From the NCBI RefSeq assembly GCF_002278075.1, contig NZ_CP022990.1:744001-808000 (forward strand): a stretch of 64,000 nt of DNA, in the 5' to 3' direction. The position numbers and the translations under genes were made by a program. A model generated the notes under the pieces. The model searched no databases. It saw only the letters and a list, made by a program, of their open reading frames with translations, and was not told the DNA's origin. The DNA is from Paraburkholderia aromaticivorans (GTDB lineage: Bacteria; Pseudomonadota; Gammaproteobacteria; Burkholderiales; Burkholderiaceae). Shown in pieces: positions 36,570 to 45,111 of the stretch; within the stretch, counting starts at the first letter, position 1; the number at the start of each line of letters is the position of its first letter.

Positions 36570-37149
36570 TCAACGCGGGCAGGGGAAGCAGTGCCCATAG
36601 TCTTCGCAACCGGGACAACCCGGCGCCGGGCCGGGCCGTAGGCCCAGTGACAGCGCCCGGTGCTGCGCGAGGAATTTCTTCCACCGCAGGTCGGCGACGT
36701 TTAGCGCCACGAGGGTCGGGAAATGGCGTGGAGCATCCGGATGACTTCGTCGCGGCCGGCGAGCCCGAGGTCGCGCCACAGATGATCCGGGTGCAAACAG
36801 GCATGGGCGATGATCGACGCGAGACACTGCGCGTCGTGCGCATCGACGGCGGCGCTGGCGTGCGTGAGCAACAGCGCGTGGAGCGTGCGGACGAATTCAG
36901 CGTGGCGGCCGGCGTCGGCCGATGGTGGCGGCACGGCGGCCGCGTCGGAGCGCGTGAAATGCCGCGCCAGCACTGCGCGCGACGCCGTCGACTGAAGGCC
37001 GAGCAGCGCGAGTTCGTTGCGCACCTCACGCGCGGCGACCAGTTTGGGAAAAGCTGGGTATCGGGCGACCTGGCGTCCTTCGCGGCATTCAGCCAGGCGG
37101 CCACCCGCGCCGCAACCTGCGCATCTTGCGGCAACGGCGGCGCGTTCAT
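36570..37149 (-). pseudogene. nifQ: nifQ with two one-base frameshifts
   Basis: NifQ supplies molybdenum for nitrogenase FeMo-cofactor assembly. Homology is clear but split over three frames. The N-terminus MNAPPLPQDAQVAARVAAWL starts at 37149. The middle has VAAREVRNELALLGL, LLLTHASAAV and HPDHLWRDLGLAGRDE. The C-terminus has HFPTLVALNVADLRWKKFLA and GCPGCEDYGHCFPC. Frame changes are near 37047-37050 (a T-run one base short) and 36727-36733 (one base short). Either these are assembly errors or the gene is dead. The Cys pattern shows the last three canonical cysteines (C-x2-C-x5-C) plus an extra one, while the first, four residues upstream, appears as Gly. It lies between the sulfite-oxidase-fold gene and modE. 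Confidence 0.8.
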
Positions 37150-37232
37150 ACCGGATGCGGATGGCAGCACCGGCAACCCGCGCAAGCGGATCGTCAGACA
37201 GGCGGCAACAGGATGAGGACCGGCGGGCCCTG

Positions 37233-37751
37233 TTACGCATGCCGCTCATGGCTCGCGTGCAGCTGGGCCGAAGAGGTCAAAACGTGCGCCTCGATTCGCG
37301 CGAGCCGTTTGACATGGCGCGGCGCCGGCAGGATGTCCGATCCGGAAAACAGGATCGGCGCGCCGTCTTCGGCGTCGAGCGCACGGCCGCCGCATTCGTA
37401 GGCCACCAGTACGTTTTCGCCGACGGGCGTGTTGAAGAGTTCATGCCATGAAAACGTCACGAGATAGCCGTCATGTCCCACCGCGACGAACACCGTGCGC
37501 TTGAATTCGCCCGGCACGCTGTTGGGCAGACCCGCTTCATTGATGAGCGTCGTCAGACGCACGCCGCGATACGGCTCGACGGTGCGGATGAGGCGGTTCG
37601 TCGTATAGCAGCGCAGATCGAACGGCGTGGCCACCACGCTTTCGTAGCGCCTGAGTTGATCGAGGCCGAACGAAAGCGGCCGCTTGAATTGCCCGCTCAG
37701 CACGAGCGCGCCCGTAACGGCGGGCGCGGCAGTCACATTCACTTGATCCAT
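37233..37751 (-). CDS. Molybdopterin-dependent oxidoreductase-fold protein (sulfite oxidase-like)
   Basis: A 172-residue protein with the Oxidored_molyb (sulfite oxidase/YedY) fold: ALVLSGQFKRPLSFGLDQLR, VATPFDLRCYTTNRLIRTVE (with the conserved Cys that ligates Mo in the family), YRGVRLTTLINEAGL, and TFSWHELFNTPVGENVLVAY. There is no signal peptide, unlike YedY, and it is short, so it may be a cytoplasmic carrier or minimal enzyme. ModE-type box 3 is 43 bases upstream. It is the first gene of an apparent operon with nifQ and modE; its stop at 37233 lies 83 bases before the nifQ start. Confidence 0.82.
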   Translation of the reverse strand: MDQVNVTAAPAVTGALVLSGQFKRPLSFGLDQLRRYESVVATPFDLRCYTTNRLIRTVEPYRGVRLTTLINEAGLPNSVPGEFKRTVFVAVGHDGYLVTFSWHELFNTPVGENVLVAYECGGRALDAEDGAPILFSGSDILPAPRHVKRLARIEAHVLTSSAQLHASHERHA

Positions 37752-37793
37752 ACGCGCTTATCTCCAGCATCGACGCCCGAACGGCCGGCATCA

Positions 37794-37817
37794 CGTTATA
37801 TCCGCGCGTATATTACG
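37794..37817. promoter_or_regulatory. ModE-type operator, copy 3
   Basis: CGTTATAT-N7-TATATTACG, the best match to a ModE palindrome in the window. It lies in the divergent region before the sulfite-oxidase-fold gene (start 37751). Confidence 0.8.
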
Positions 37818-37875
37818 CGGTAATGACGCCCGCTTGAAGCGACCGGCGGCGTCACAGCACGCAACGCGGCGACGT

Positions 37876-37899
37876 CGTAATATAGCGCTCTTAATAACG
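37876..37899. promoter_or_regulatory. ModE-type operator, copy 4
   Basis: CGTAATATA-N7-TAATAACG, i.e. the same 24-bp element in inverse orientation, 15 bases before the modA ATG. It overlaps the likely promoter or leader, as expected for repression by ModE. Confidence 0.8.
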
Positions 37900-37914
37900 T
37901 ATCGGGGTTGTCGC

Positions 37915-38793
37915 ATGATTCGCAAGCTGCTCGCTCCTTTCCTGGTCGTCACCGGTATGGTTGCCGCCACGCCTGCGCTGGCGCAGGACGACACGGTCAA
38001 CGTGCTGTACGCCGGCTCGCTCGTCAATCTGATGGAGCGCAGCATCGGCCCGGCATTCGAAAAGACCACGGGCCAGCATTTCCGCGGCTATGCGGCGGGC
38101 TCGAACAAGATCGCCAATGAGATCAAGGGCCAGCTGCGCCGCGGCGACGTGTTCATCAGCGCGAGCCCCAAGGTGAACGACAGCCTGATGGGCGCGGCGA
38201 ACGGCGATCATGTCACGTGGTACGTGAGCTTCGCCGAATCGCCGTTGATGATCGGCTACAACCCGCGCAGCAAATTCGCGGCCGGGTTCACGAGCAAGCG
38301 CTGGGACCAGGTGCTGCAGGAACCGGGCATCCGCATCGGCCGGACCGATCCGAAGCTCGACCCGAAGGGCGCGTTCACCGTCGAGATGATGAACCGGGCC
38401 GCGCAGCTCTACCACCAGCCGGACCTCGTGCAGAAGACGCTCGGCGCAGCCGAAAACCCCGAGCAGGTCTTGCCTGAGGAAACGCTGGTCGGCCGCCTGC
38501 AATCCGGCCAGCTCGACGCCGGCTTTTTCTATTCCACCGAAACGTCCGACCTGAAGATTCCGGCGATCCGCCCGGCGCCCGAATTGCAGGCCAAGGCCAG
38601 CTACACGCTGACGATTCTCAGCGACGCGCCGAACCGCGAAGGCGCGAGCAGCTTCGCCGACTTCCTGTTGAGCGCGCAAGGCCGCGCGCTGCTCAAGCAA
38701 CACGGCGTGGACGTCGTCAAACCGACGGTGAGCGGCAACCTGCAAGCCATGCCGCCTTCGCTGCAAGCCGTGATCGACGCCGCCACGCAGTGA
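37915..38793 (+). CDS. modA: Molybdate/tungstate ABC transporter substrate-binding protein
   Basis: A 292-residue periplasmic binding protein. The signal peptide MIRKLLAPFLVVTGMVAATP ends at ALAQDD. The mature chain begins VNVLYAGSLVNLMERSIGPA, which is the ModA/WtpA-type anion-binding fold, and includes GYAAGSNKIANEIKGQLRRG. The YAGSL start is closer to WtpA/TupA-like proteins than to E. coli ModA, so tungstate is also possible. The ATG at 37915 is chosen because the longer frame from 37834 overlaps operator copy 4. Its stop overlaps the GTG of the fused transporter gene. Confidence 0.88.
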   Translation: MIRKLLAPFLVVTGMVAATPALAQDDTVNVLYAGSLVNLMERSIGPAFEKTTGQHFRGYAAGSNKIANEIKGQLRRGDVFISASPKVNDSLMGAANGDHVTWYVSFAESPLMIGYNPRSKFAAGFTSKRWDQVLQEPGIRIGRTDPKLDPKGAFTVEMMNRAAQLYHQPDLVQKTLGAAENPEQVLPEETLVGRLQSGQLDAGFFYSTETSDLKIPAIRPAPELQAKASYTLTILSDAPNREGASSFADFLLSAQGRALLKQHGVDVVKPTVSGNLQAMPPSLQAVIDAATQ

Positions 38794-40661
38794 GCACGGC
38801 AAAACGCACCGCTGCGCGTCCGCTGCTGTGGCTGGCGGCGCTGCTGGCCGTCTATCTGTGCGCGCCGTTTATCGCGAGCGTGCCGCAACTCGGCGCGGCG
38901 GACTGGGCGAACGTCGACTGGCGCGCCACGTGGTCGGCGGTCGGGATCTCGGCGGCGAGCGCCAGCGTCGCCTCGCTGGCGATTTTGCTGGGCGGCGTGC
39001 CGCTCGGCTATTTCCTCGCGCGTTCGAACTCGCGCAAAGTGGCGCTACTCGGTTTCTTCGTGCAGTTGCCGCTGGCGCTGCCGCCGCTCACGAGCGGCGT
39101 GCTGCTGCTGTTTCTGCTCGGCCCGTATAGCTGGGTCGGTCAGGTGACGCACGGCAGGTTGACGGATTCGTTCGCCGGCATCGTGCTCGCGGAAGTCTTC
39201 GTCGCCGCACCGTTCCTGATCATTGCCGCCAAGTCCGCGTTCGCCGCCGTCGACCCGGTGCTCGACGACGTGGCCGCGACCCTCGGCCATCACGCCGGCA
39301 GCCGTTTTTTCCGGGTCATGTTGCCGGTTGCGTGGCCGGCGATTCGCGCGGGACTCGCACTCGCGTGGCTGCGCGCGTTCGGCGAATTCGGCGCGACCGT
39401 GATGGTGGCCTATCACCCCTATTCGCTGCCGGTCTATACGTACGTGGTATTCGGCGGCCAGGGGTTGCCGGCGATGATGCCGCTATTACTGCCGACGCTC
39501 GCCATCGCGATCGTATGCGCGGCGCTGTCGATCTACAGCCTTCGGCAAAAGAGCGCGCTCGAACAGACCGAACACGGCGACGACGCACTGGAACCCGGCG
39601 CGGACCCGACCGCGAGCCGCGGCGAAAGCGCGGACCTGCGCCTCGCCTTTCATTTGCAGCGGCGGCTCGGCGCGTTCGATCTCGACATCGCATGGACGCC
39701 GCTCACGCGGCGCCTCGCGATCATCGGACCGTCGGGTTCGGGCAAGTCGCTGGCGCTGCGTCTGATCGCGGGGCTGGAGTCCAACGCGTCGAGCAGCGTG
39801 ACGCTCGGCACGACGCAATTGAACACGCTGCCACCCGAACGTCGGCAGATCGGCTATATGCCGCAAGACTACGGCCTGTTCCCGCATATGACGGTGGCGC
39901 AGCAACTGGCCTTTCCCGCCGACGCCGACCCCGCCAGCGCGCGCTACTGGCTCGACCATCTGGGCCTCGCGCGGCTGGTCGCGCGCCTGCCGCGTCAACT
40001 GTCGTTTGGCCAGCGTCAGCGGGTCGCGCTGGCGCGAGCGCTGACACGGCACAGCGAACTGCTGCTCTTCGACGAGCCTTTCGCCGCGCTCGATACTCCG
40101 CGGCGACGCCGCTTGCAGCAGTCGTTGCAGGCTCTGCAGCGCGAGATCGCGGCGGTGACGATCATCGTCACGCACGATCCCGATGAAGCCGCGCTGCTGG
40201 CTGACGAAGTACTGGTGGTCGAACAGGGCCGTGTGTTGCAAGCGGGCTTTATCGACGCCGTGTTCGAGCGGCCGGCTTCCATGCGCGTGGCCGGCCTGCT
40301 CGGCTTGCACAACGTCGGCGAAGGGGTGATGAGCGCTTCGGGCCAGGTGGAGATCGCGCGGGGCCTCATGCTTGCCACGGGCGGCAGCGGGTTTGCTCTC
40401 ACTGCCGGCGAGCGGGTCATGTGGCGCGTGTCGTCGCACGCCATCGTCGTGACGGACGAAGGCATGCATGCCGGTGTGGTCGACGCGGTCGAGTTGCGGC
40501 GCGGCGAGCGCTATGTCCGCGTGAATATCGCCGGCGTCCGTTTCGATATCGCCAACGAAGAGACCCGGCTGCGTGAAGGCGCGCGGTGCCGGATCGATAT
40601 CCGCGCTTCAGGCGTTGCGGTCTGGCAAGCGGGCGGCGTGCATCAGGCTTCGTGCGCGTGA
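38790..40661 (+). CDS. Fused ModB-ModC molybdate ABC transporter (permease plus ATPase)
   Basis: A 623-residue protein joining two subunits usually encoded apart. Residues 1-250 are a ModB-type permease with five to six helices and the EAA-like segment DDVAATLGHHAG followed by MLPVAWPAIRAG. A 30-residue linker follows. Residues ~280-500 are an ABC ATPase with Walker A GPSGSGKS (Lys319), signature LSFGQRQRVALARAL and Walker B LLLFDEPFAALD. The last ~110 residues resemble a TOBE/molbindin domain (ELRRGERYVRVNIAG). The start is a GTG at 38790 overlapping the modA TGA, so the two are translationally coupled. It imports molybdate with ModA. Confidence 0.9.
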   Translation: MSTAKRTAARPLLWLAALLAVYLCAPFIASVPQLGAADWANVDWRATWSAVGISAASASVASLAILLGGVPLGYFLARSNSRKVALLGFFVQLPLALPPLTSGVLLLFLLGPYSWVGQVTHGRLTDSFAGIVLAEVFVAAPFLIIAAKSAFAAVDPVLDDVAATLGHHAGSRFFRVMLPVAWPAIRAGLALAWLRAFGEFGATVMVAYHPYSLPVYTYVVFGGQGLPAMMPLLLPTLAIAIVCAALSIYSLRQKSALEQTEHGDDALEPGADPTASRGESADLRLAFHLQRRLGAFDLDIAWTPLTRRLAIIGPSGSGKSLALRLIAGLESNASSSVTLGTTQLNTLPPERRQIGYMPQDYGLFPHMTVAQQLAFPADADPASARYWLDHLGLARLVARLPRQLSFGQRQRVALARALTRHSELLLFDEPFAALDTPRRRRLQQSLQALQREIAAVTIIVTHDPDEAALLADEVLVVEQGRVLQAGFIDAVFERPASMRVAGLLGLHNVGEGVMSASGQVEIARGLMLATGGSGFALTAGERVMWRVSSHAIVVTDEGMHAGVVDAVELRRGERYVRVNIAGVRFDIANEETRLREGARCRIDIRASGVAVWQAGGVHQASCA

Positions 40662-42085
40662 GCCCGGCGCCTGATCCCGGCGAGCGTTTCCTCCACCAGC
40701 AACTGGCCGGACTCGAAAACCGTCACCAGCGCCTCGTCCCAATCACCTTCAACCATGCGTTCGTCCCACGTGACAGGCAGTGCCGCCGTTCGATACTCGC
40801 CCGTGCGCCGATTCACCAGCAGCGTCAGCCGCCCTTTCATCGAGCGCTTCGCGGCGTCCGTGACCGGATCCTTGAGCACGTCGTGCCACACGTCGCCTAA
40901 GCGGATCGCGGAGCATTTCATCGCAAAGCGCTGCGTATCGCGGTTGATCTGCTGCAACAGCGCGCCGCCCATGCCGAACACGATGTTGTCCGTCGCGAAA
41001 CCGGCTTCGTCCATCGCGGCGAGAATCGCTTCGATCGAGTCGGGATTCACGCCGTCGCCTTGAATCACACGCACGTTGTTGAGCACGCGCCGCCCTTTGC
41101 CGTTCACCGCCGAGCCGAACGACGCCTCGAGCGCCTGCATGGTGTGCAGCACGATCGTCCGCGGGTCGCCGGAGTCCGGCCGGATCACGAGCATGCCGCC
41201 GGAGTCGAGCACCGCCTGCTTCAACTCCGTGCCCCAGACGCGGAGCGCGGCGAACAGATCGTAGGAATCGGACACCACCGAAACGATCGCGCCCGGCTTG
41301 CCGAACTGCGCAAGCATGTTGCGATACGCGTCGGTTTCCCGCTCGCGGCCCCATGAGGTGATCGTGCTGTGCTCCGCCGCGGGCACGGAAAACGCCGCCA
41401 TCGCCTCGTGGTAGTAGTGGTTCGCCGCGACCACGCCGAGCACGGTATCCGAGCCCATGAAACTGACCAGGTGCGCCGCGCCGCCAATCGCCGCCGACTC
41501 CGCGCTCGACACCCCGCGCGCGCCGAAGTCGTGCAGCTTGAACGGCAATTGGGCGAGGTCGTCGCTGCTCCTGAGCAGATAGCCGCGGATCGTCTTGCGC
41601 AGATGCCAGCTTTGCGTCGCCACCGTAATCGGATACCACACGCGCAGCAGCATGGTTTCCAGATACGAAGCCAGCCAGAACACCTGCGGATCGTCGCATT
41701 CGACCGTGACGAGCACGTTGTGCACCGGCACGACCGAGCCCTCCGGCACCGCGCGAATGCGCACCGGCAAGTAGCCGCCGTGGTGTTCGACGATGTAGCG
41801 CCAGCCGGCCTCGTTGAACGGCTCGCCGTGCGCGGTGAAAAATGCCCTGGCCTGCTCGATCATGGCCGGCGTGACCGGGCGGCACAGATATTCCTTGATC
41901 AGCATCTGCAAACCGAAGAACAGCGTGCGATCGTAGCGCCCGCCGCGCGATTCGATATACGAGAACATCGCCGACGCTTCGGGTGGATATTGCAGATAGT
42001 GCGACGCCTTGTACGAATCCGTGTTGAGAATCGGATTGGCGAGGATCGACGCGATATCGGTGAAACCGCTGGACTGGTTTTGCAT
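40643..42085 (-). CDS. nadV: Nicotinamide phosphoribosyltransferase
   Basis: A 480-residue NAMPT/NadV enzyme that makes NMN from nicotinamide and PRPP for NAD salvage. Seen: NPILNTDSYKASHYLQYPP, FSYIESRGGRYDRTLFFGLQ, the catalytic His in VPAAEHSTITSWGRE, and the substrate Asp in VIRPDSGDP. The length matches bacterial and animal NAMPT. The ATG at 42085 is preferred over a TTG six codons upstream. The 3' end overlaps the convergent modB-modC gene by 19 bases. No PRPP synthetase or NMN adenylyltransferase gene is nearby, so it is a stand-alone salvage gene. Confidence 0.95.
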   Translation of the reverse strand: MQNQSSGFTDIASILANPILNTDSYKASHYLQYPPEASAMFSYIESRGGRYDRTLFFGLQMLIKEYLCRPVTPAMIEQARAFFTAHGEPFNEAGWRYIVEHHGGYLPVRIRAVPEGSVVPVHNVLVTVECDDPQVFWLASYLETMLLRVWYPITVATQSWHLRKTIRGYLLRSSDDLAQLPFKLHDFGARGVSSAESAAIGGAAHLVSFMGSDTVLGVVAANHYYHEAMAAFSVPAAEHSTITSWGRERETDAYRNMLAQFGKPGAIVSVVSDSYDLFAALRVWGTELKQAVLDSGGMLVIRPDSGDPRTIVLHTMQALEASFGSAVNGKGRRVLNNVRVIQGDGVNPDSIEAILAAMDEAGFATDNIVFGMGGALLQQINRDTQRFAMKCSAIRLGDVWHDVLKDPVTDAAKRSMKGRLTLLVNRRTGEYRTAALPVTWDERMVEGDWDEALVTVFESGQLLVEETLAGIRRRAHAHEA

Positions 42086-42226
42086 GGGCGATGCGGCGCG
42101 CAAAGGGACGCTCTTGAGAGTGATCGGGCGGGCCGGGCTTTCACCCGGTGCTTCCTTCCACCCAGATCATGCCACGGGCGCGCGGACTATCTACTAACGT
42201 AGCAGATCGCGCCTCGCCTCGGCAGC

Positions 42227-43429
42227 TCAATGCCCGGGCTTGAGCTGCGGCGGCACGTTCGGCTGCGACGCGAACAGCCGGCCGATCACACCTTTGCGGC
42301 GCTCCGCGCTGGACGGCCATAGCATGTCCGCCAGCAGGCTGATGCCTTGCGCGAGCGTACTGTCGCGCGCCGACGTCACCAGCGGCACGCCGCGGCTGAG
42401 CGCCTCGTTGGCCTGCTTTTCATCGCGTGGAAGCTGATGCGCGACCTTCGCGCCAAGCGTCTGTTCGAGCTTCGGAAGATTGATCTGGGCGTTCTTCTCG
42501 TATTGATTCACCACCACCCGCACCTTGCTCGCCGGGTAACCCAGTTCCCTGAAAATATCCAGCATGCGGCGCCCACCGTGCAGGTAAAGCAGGTTCTGGC
42601 GCACCACCATGCAAATCACATCGCTGTGATCGAGCGCCTGGATGGTGAGCGGATTGAGGCTCTGGCCAATGTCGATCAACACCGCGTCGTAACGCTCGCG
42701 CACCAGCGCGAGAATGCGCTCCAGCTGGGCCGGCAGCAACTCCGCTGCCTTGAGCGGATCGCCCGCACCCGCCAGCACATCGAGATTCGCGTGAACATGC
42801 ATCACGCAGGATTCGAGTAGCGCGGCGTCGAGACGCTCCGCCTGGGAGCAGAGATCGGCAAGTGTGGTGGGCGGCGGTTTGTCGGCCATCAGCAGGCTGG
42901 CGTCGCCGAACTGCTGGCTCAGGTCGATCAGCAGCACACGCCGGTTGCTCAACGCGGCGAGCGAGTACGCGAGATTCACGGCAATCAGCGTCGTGCCGCT
43001 GCCGCCCTTGCTCGAAGCCAGCGAAACGACGCGGCCCACGCGTCGCCCGCTCGCGTTCTTGCGCGCGTCGACCTGGATCAGGATGGTGGTGATCTCGTCG
43101 GCGTCGAGCGGCCACGCCAGCACATGCCGCACGCCGACGCGCATCGCCGCGCCCAGCAAGGCCGTGGACGGCGCCGGCGTCATCAGCACGCAGTGCAGCG
43201 CCGGCGTGCAGGCGAGCGCCTCCTCGATGCCGTCCAGGTCGCGCGCGCTCAACTCGACATCGTCGACGATCAGCAGTTCGGCGCTGCGGATCGCACGGGC
43301 GTGCGCGCGCAGTTGCCGGGCCGAGCCGTGAGCGGTGCGCAGCCGGTAGGCCACGCCGCTTGCCTCGAGCCGCGCGACGATGTGCGGCGCGCGCTCCGTG
43401 CCGGATGAAATCAGGAAGATGTCGATCAT
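42227..43429 (-). CDS. CpaE/TadZ-like pilus-assembly ATPase
   Basis: A 400-residue protein with an N-terminal receiver-like, non-phosphorylatable domain (AELLIVDDVELSARDLDGIE) and a C-terminal MinD/ParA-type ATPase. The deviant Walker A is SSKGGSGTTLIAVNLAYSLA; other motifs are VLLIDLSQQFGDASLLM and YDAVLIDIGQSLNPLT. In Tad/Flp pilus systems CpaE/TadZ sets the polar site of secretion. No other tad genes lie in the window, so it is an orphan; a separate placement role is possible. The ATG at 43429 has GGAGAG upstream. It follows a small unknown gene by 67 bases. Confidence 0.82.
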   Translation of the reverse strand: MIDIFLISSGTERAPHIVARLEASGVAYRLRTAHGSARQLRAHARAIRSAELLIVDDVELSARDLDGIEEALACTPALHCVLMTPAPSTALLGAAMRVGVRHVLAWPLDADEITTILIQVDARKNASGRRVGRVVSLASSKGGSGTTLIAVNLAYSLAALSNRRVLLIDLSQQFGDASLLMADKPPPTTLADLCSQAERLDAALLESCVMHVHANLDVLAGAGDPLKAAELLPAQLERILALVRERYDAVLIDIGQSLNPLTIQALDHSDVICMVVRQNLLYLHGGRRMLDIFRELGYPASKVRVVVNQYEKNAQINLPKLEQTLGAKVAHQLPRDEKQANEALSRGVPLVTSARDSTLAQGISLLADMLWPSSAERRKGVIGRLFASQPNVPPQLKPGH

Positions 43430-43496
43430 GCCGGCTCTCCGCCGCTTAGCCGCCCTCCGGTTGCCGAGGCCACCGCGATCACGGTCTGGGTTCTGA

Positions 43497-43781
43497 TCAT
43501 TCGTCGGAATCGCAAGGGCGAATGTCCGCCCCGCGATCGTGGTTTCGCTCCGGAGATACCGGCATCTCATACATCGCGTCGCGTAACGCCTCGCGCTGGA
43601 TCTCCGCCTGCGCCTTGCGCTTGACCGCCTCGGCGATCACCAGCGTCAGTAGATCGGCCGGCGGCGCCGCGAACAATGCGCGCGGCGCGGCGATATGCCG
43701 TTGATAAATGGCGCCGCCTGAGCGCACGGCGATTTGACGCGCCGGCTGTGCTGCGCCGGCAGACTTGAAAAATGTGGTCAT
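43497..43781 (-). CDS. Small hypothetical protein upstream of the CpaE-like gene
   Basis: 94 residues: a short basic N-terminus (MTTFFKSAGAAQPARQIAVR), then a helical stretch DLLTLVIAEAVKRKAQAEIQ, then an acidic polar tail. A G-rich site (CGGGGG) precedes the ATG at 43781. No family is recognised. The 67-base spacing suggests co-transcription with the CpaE-like ATPase. Confidence 0.5.
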   Translation of the reverse strand: MTTFFKSAGAAQPARQIAVRSGGAIYQRHIAAPRALFAAPPADLLTLVIAEAVKRKAQAEIQREALRDAMYEMPVSPERNHDRGADIRPCDSDE

Positions 43782-43950
43782 GACAACCCCCGAAAGATGA
43801 TGCTCTTTTCAAGGCCGTGTCCAGGTGAGCCGTGCCCGCGCATGCGCGGACACGGCGCCCGGTCCACCTCGTAACCTGCGCCTCTCTATGGAGACTCCGG
43901 CCGTTCCTCCCCGCCTCGTCGCGCCCGGTTGGTCCTTGACCGTGCGCTGC

Positions 43951-44000
43951 CCCTCGCTGCCCCTCGCTGCCCCTCGCTGCCCCTCGCTGCCCCTCGCTGC
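43951..44000. repeat. 10-bp tandem repeat, five copies
   Basis: Five perfect copies of CCCTCGCTGC with partial copies on both sides. Noncoding as far as I can see. Confidence 0.92.
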
Positions 44001-44555
44001 CCTTTCGCTGTTGTATGTATCGCCCGCCTCACGACGGCGCTATCTGTTGTTTTTTGCGAGGTCGACGTTCAACGTCGTCCGTTCGCGGATGATCGGTACA
44101 CCTGACCGGTCGTTCGCCCGGTTTCTTTATGAATGCCGTTTCTTTTGTTGGCCCCGCCGTACCCTCGTAAGACGCATTGGTTTTGCCCGCCGCGCCCACG
44201 CAGTCGCTGAGTTGCCGCCAGCCTTCTCTTATCTGGCTTCCCCGTGCATGGGCCGGGCGGCGACGCATTCGCTGTGAATAGCTTATTGCAACGCTTATGC
44301 CAGGCAGGTTCAAATCCTTGTCGCGCCGCGTTTTTTGCTGCGGCGCACCCCTGTGGGCCGCCATTCGCATCGCGCGTTGATTCGAATTCGATACGTGTTT
44401 GGCGGAACTGCGCGCGGACCGCGGAAGGCCGCAACGCGTGTCTGGCTCGCCAGAGCGCCGCGCGCGGCCGCGTGGCGCCGCGGAATGCGCCGCCCTCCGG
44501 TCAATCATGCCGACCCTTCGGAACCCTACCGGTAAATAGAGCGTGCTGCCCGATG

Positions 44556-44573
44556 TGTCGCAGGCGTGAGACA
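44556..44573. promoter_or_regulatory. Interrupted palindrome TGTCGCA-N4-TGAGACA
   Basis: Seven-base arms with one mismatch lie about 540 bases upstream of the VpsR/BerB-like sigma-54 activator gene. It could be its enhancer site or that of another activator; this is a guess from shape. Confidence 0.3.
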
Positions 44574-44769
44574 ACGCAAATCTCGAACGAATGTGCGATT
44601 TCACCAGCGCCGCGGAACGGAATTCAATACTGTGTTGGACACCGCGCACAGCGGTACTTGACCGTCGGATTTTGAACCGCCAGAACAGACGACATGATGC
44701 AAAAAAACCTTTCTTAATCCAGACTTGTTTATATGGCGCTCGAAAGCAGTTTCGCTTATCGTTAAGCCC

Positions 44770-44889
44770 ATGCGCCACATAGAGCGCCTGTATCAGGCCA
44801 ACGAGGTAAAAACGGCTGATGTAATTCGGGGAAAGGTCGTCTGGCGTTACAACGGTGAACACTGGTTGCGCCACCCGTCCGATGTGTAG
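44770..44889 (+). CDS. Possible small ORF, 39 residues
   Basis: An ATG-started frame with a balanced, protein-like composition (begins MRHIERLYQANEVKTADVIR, ends WRYNGEHWLRHPSDV) lies in otherwise empty DNA. There is no strong ribosome site and no recognised family. Confidence 0.3.
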   Translation: MRHIERLYQANEVKTADVIRGKVVWRYNGEHWLRHPSDV

Positions 44890-44956
44890 CACCTCGCGGC
44901 TCGCGCCGCCTGCTCCATGCTCCCCGTGATTGCCGCTACCGTGAGTCCGTCGCCGC

Positions 44957-45059
44957 CCGGCTGCGAAAAGCCGGTGCCCGCGGCGGCGTAATCCCCGGCC
45001 GGGTCCGCGCAAACGGACCGGCTGGCTCAGTTGGCCGGAAGCCGGCAGCTTGCCGGTTT
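44957..45059 (+). promoter_or_regulatory. Structured leader of the VpsR/BerB-like activator
   Basis: Consecutive GC-rich hairpins precede the gene. CCGGCT/AGCCGG is at 44957-44974. A long stem at 44995-45024 has the loop CGCAAA and one bulge. GCCGG repeats around 45033-45056 form a third. No known riboswitch consensus was recognised. Confidence 0.4.
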
Positions 45060-45111
45060 GTCGAAGTACATTGCAGAGCAGTCCTGAGAGCAGCATCGAA
45101 CCGGGGGTAAC

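Larger units (their letters stand above)
43782..44769. other. Gene-poor stretch with repeat and inverted repeat
   Basis: About 990 bases without a convincing gene. Contents: a 10-bp tandem repeat (43951-44000), an interrupted palindrome TGTCGCA-N4-TGAGACA (44556-44573), and AT-richer DNA from 44580 onward. Long minus-strand frames here are arginine-rich and featureless. Confidence 0.5.
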
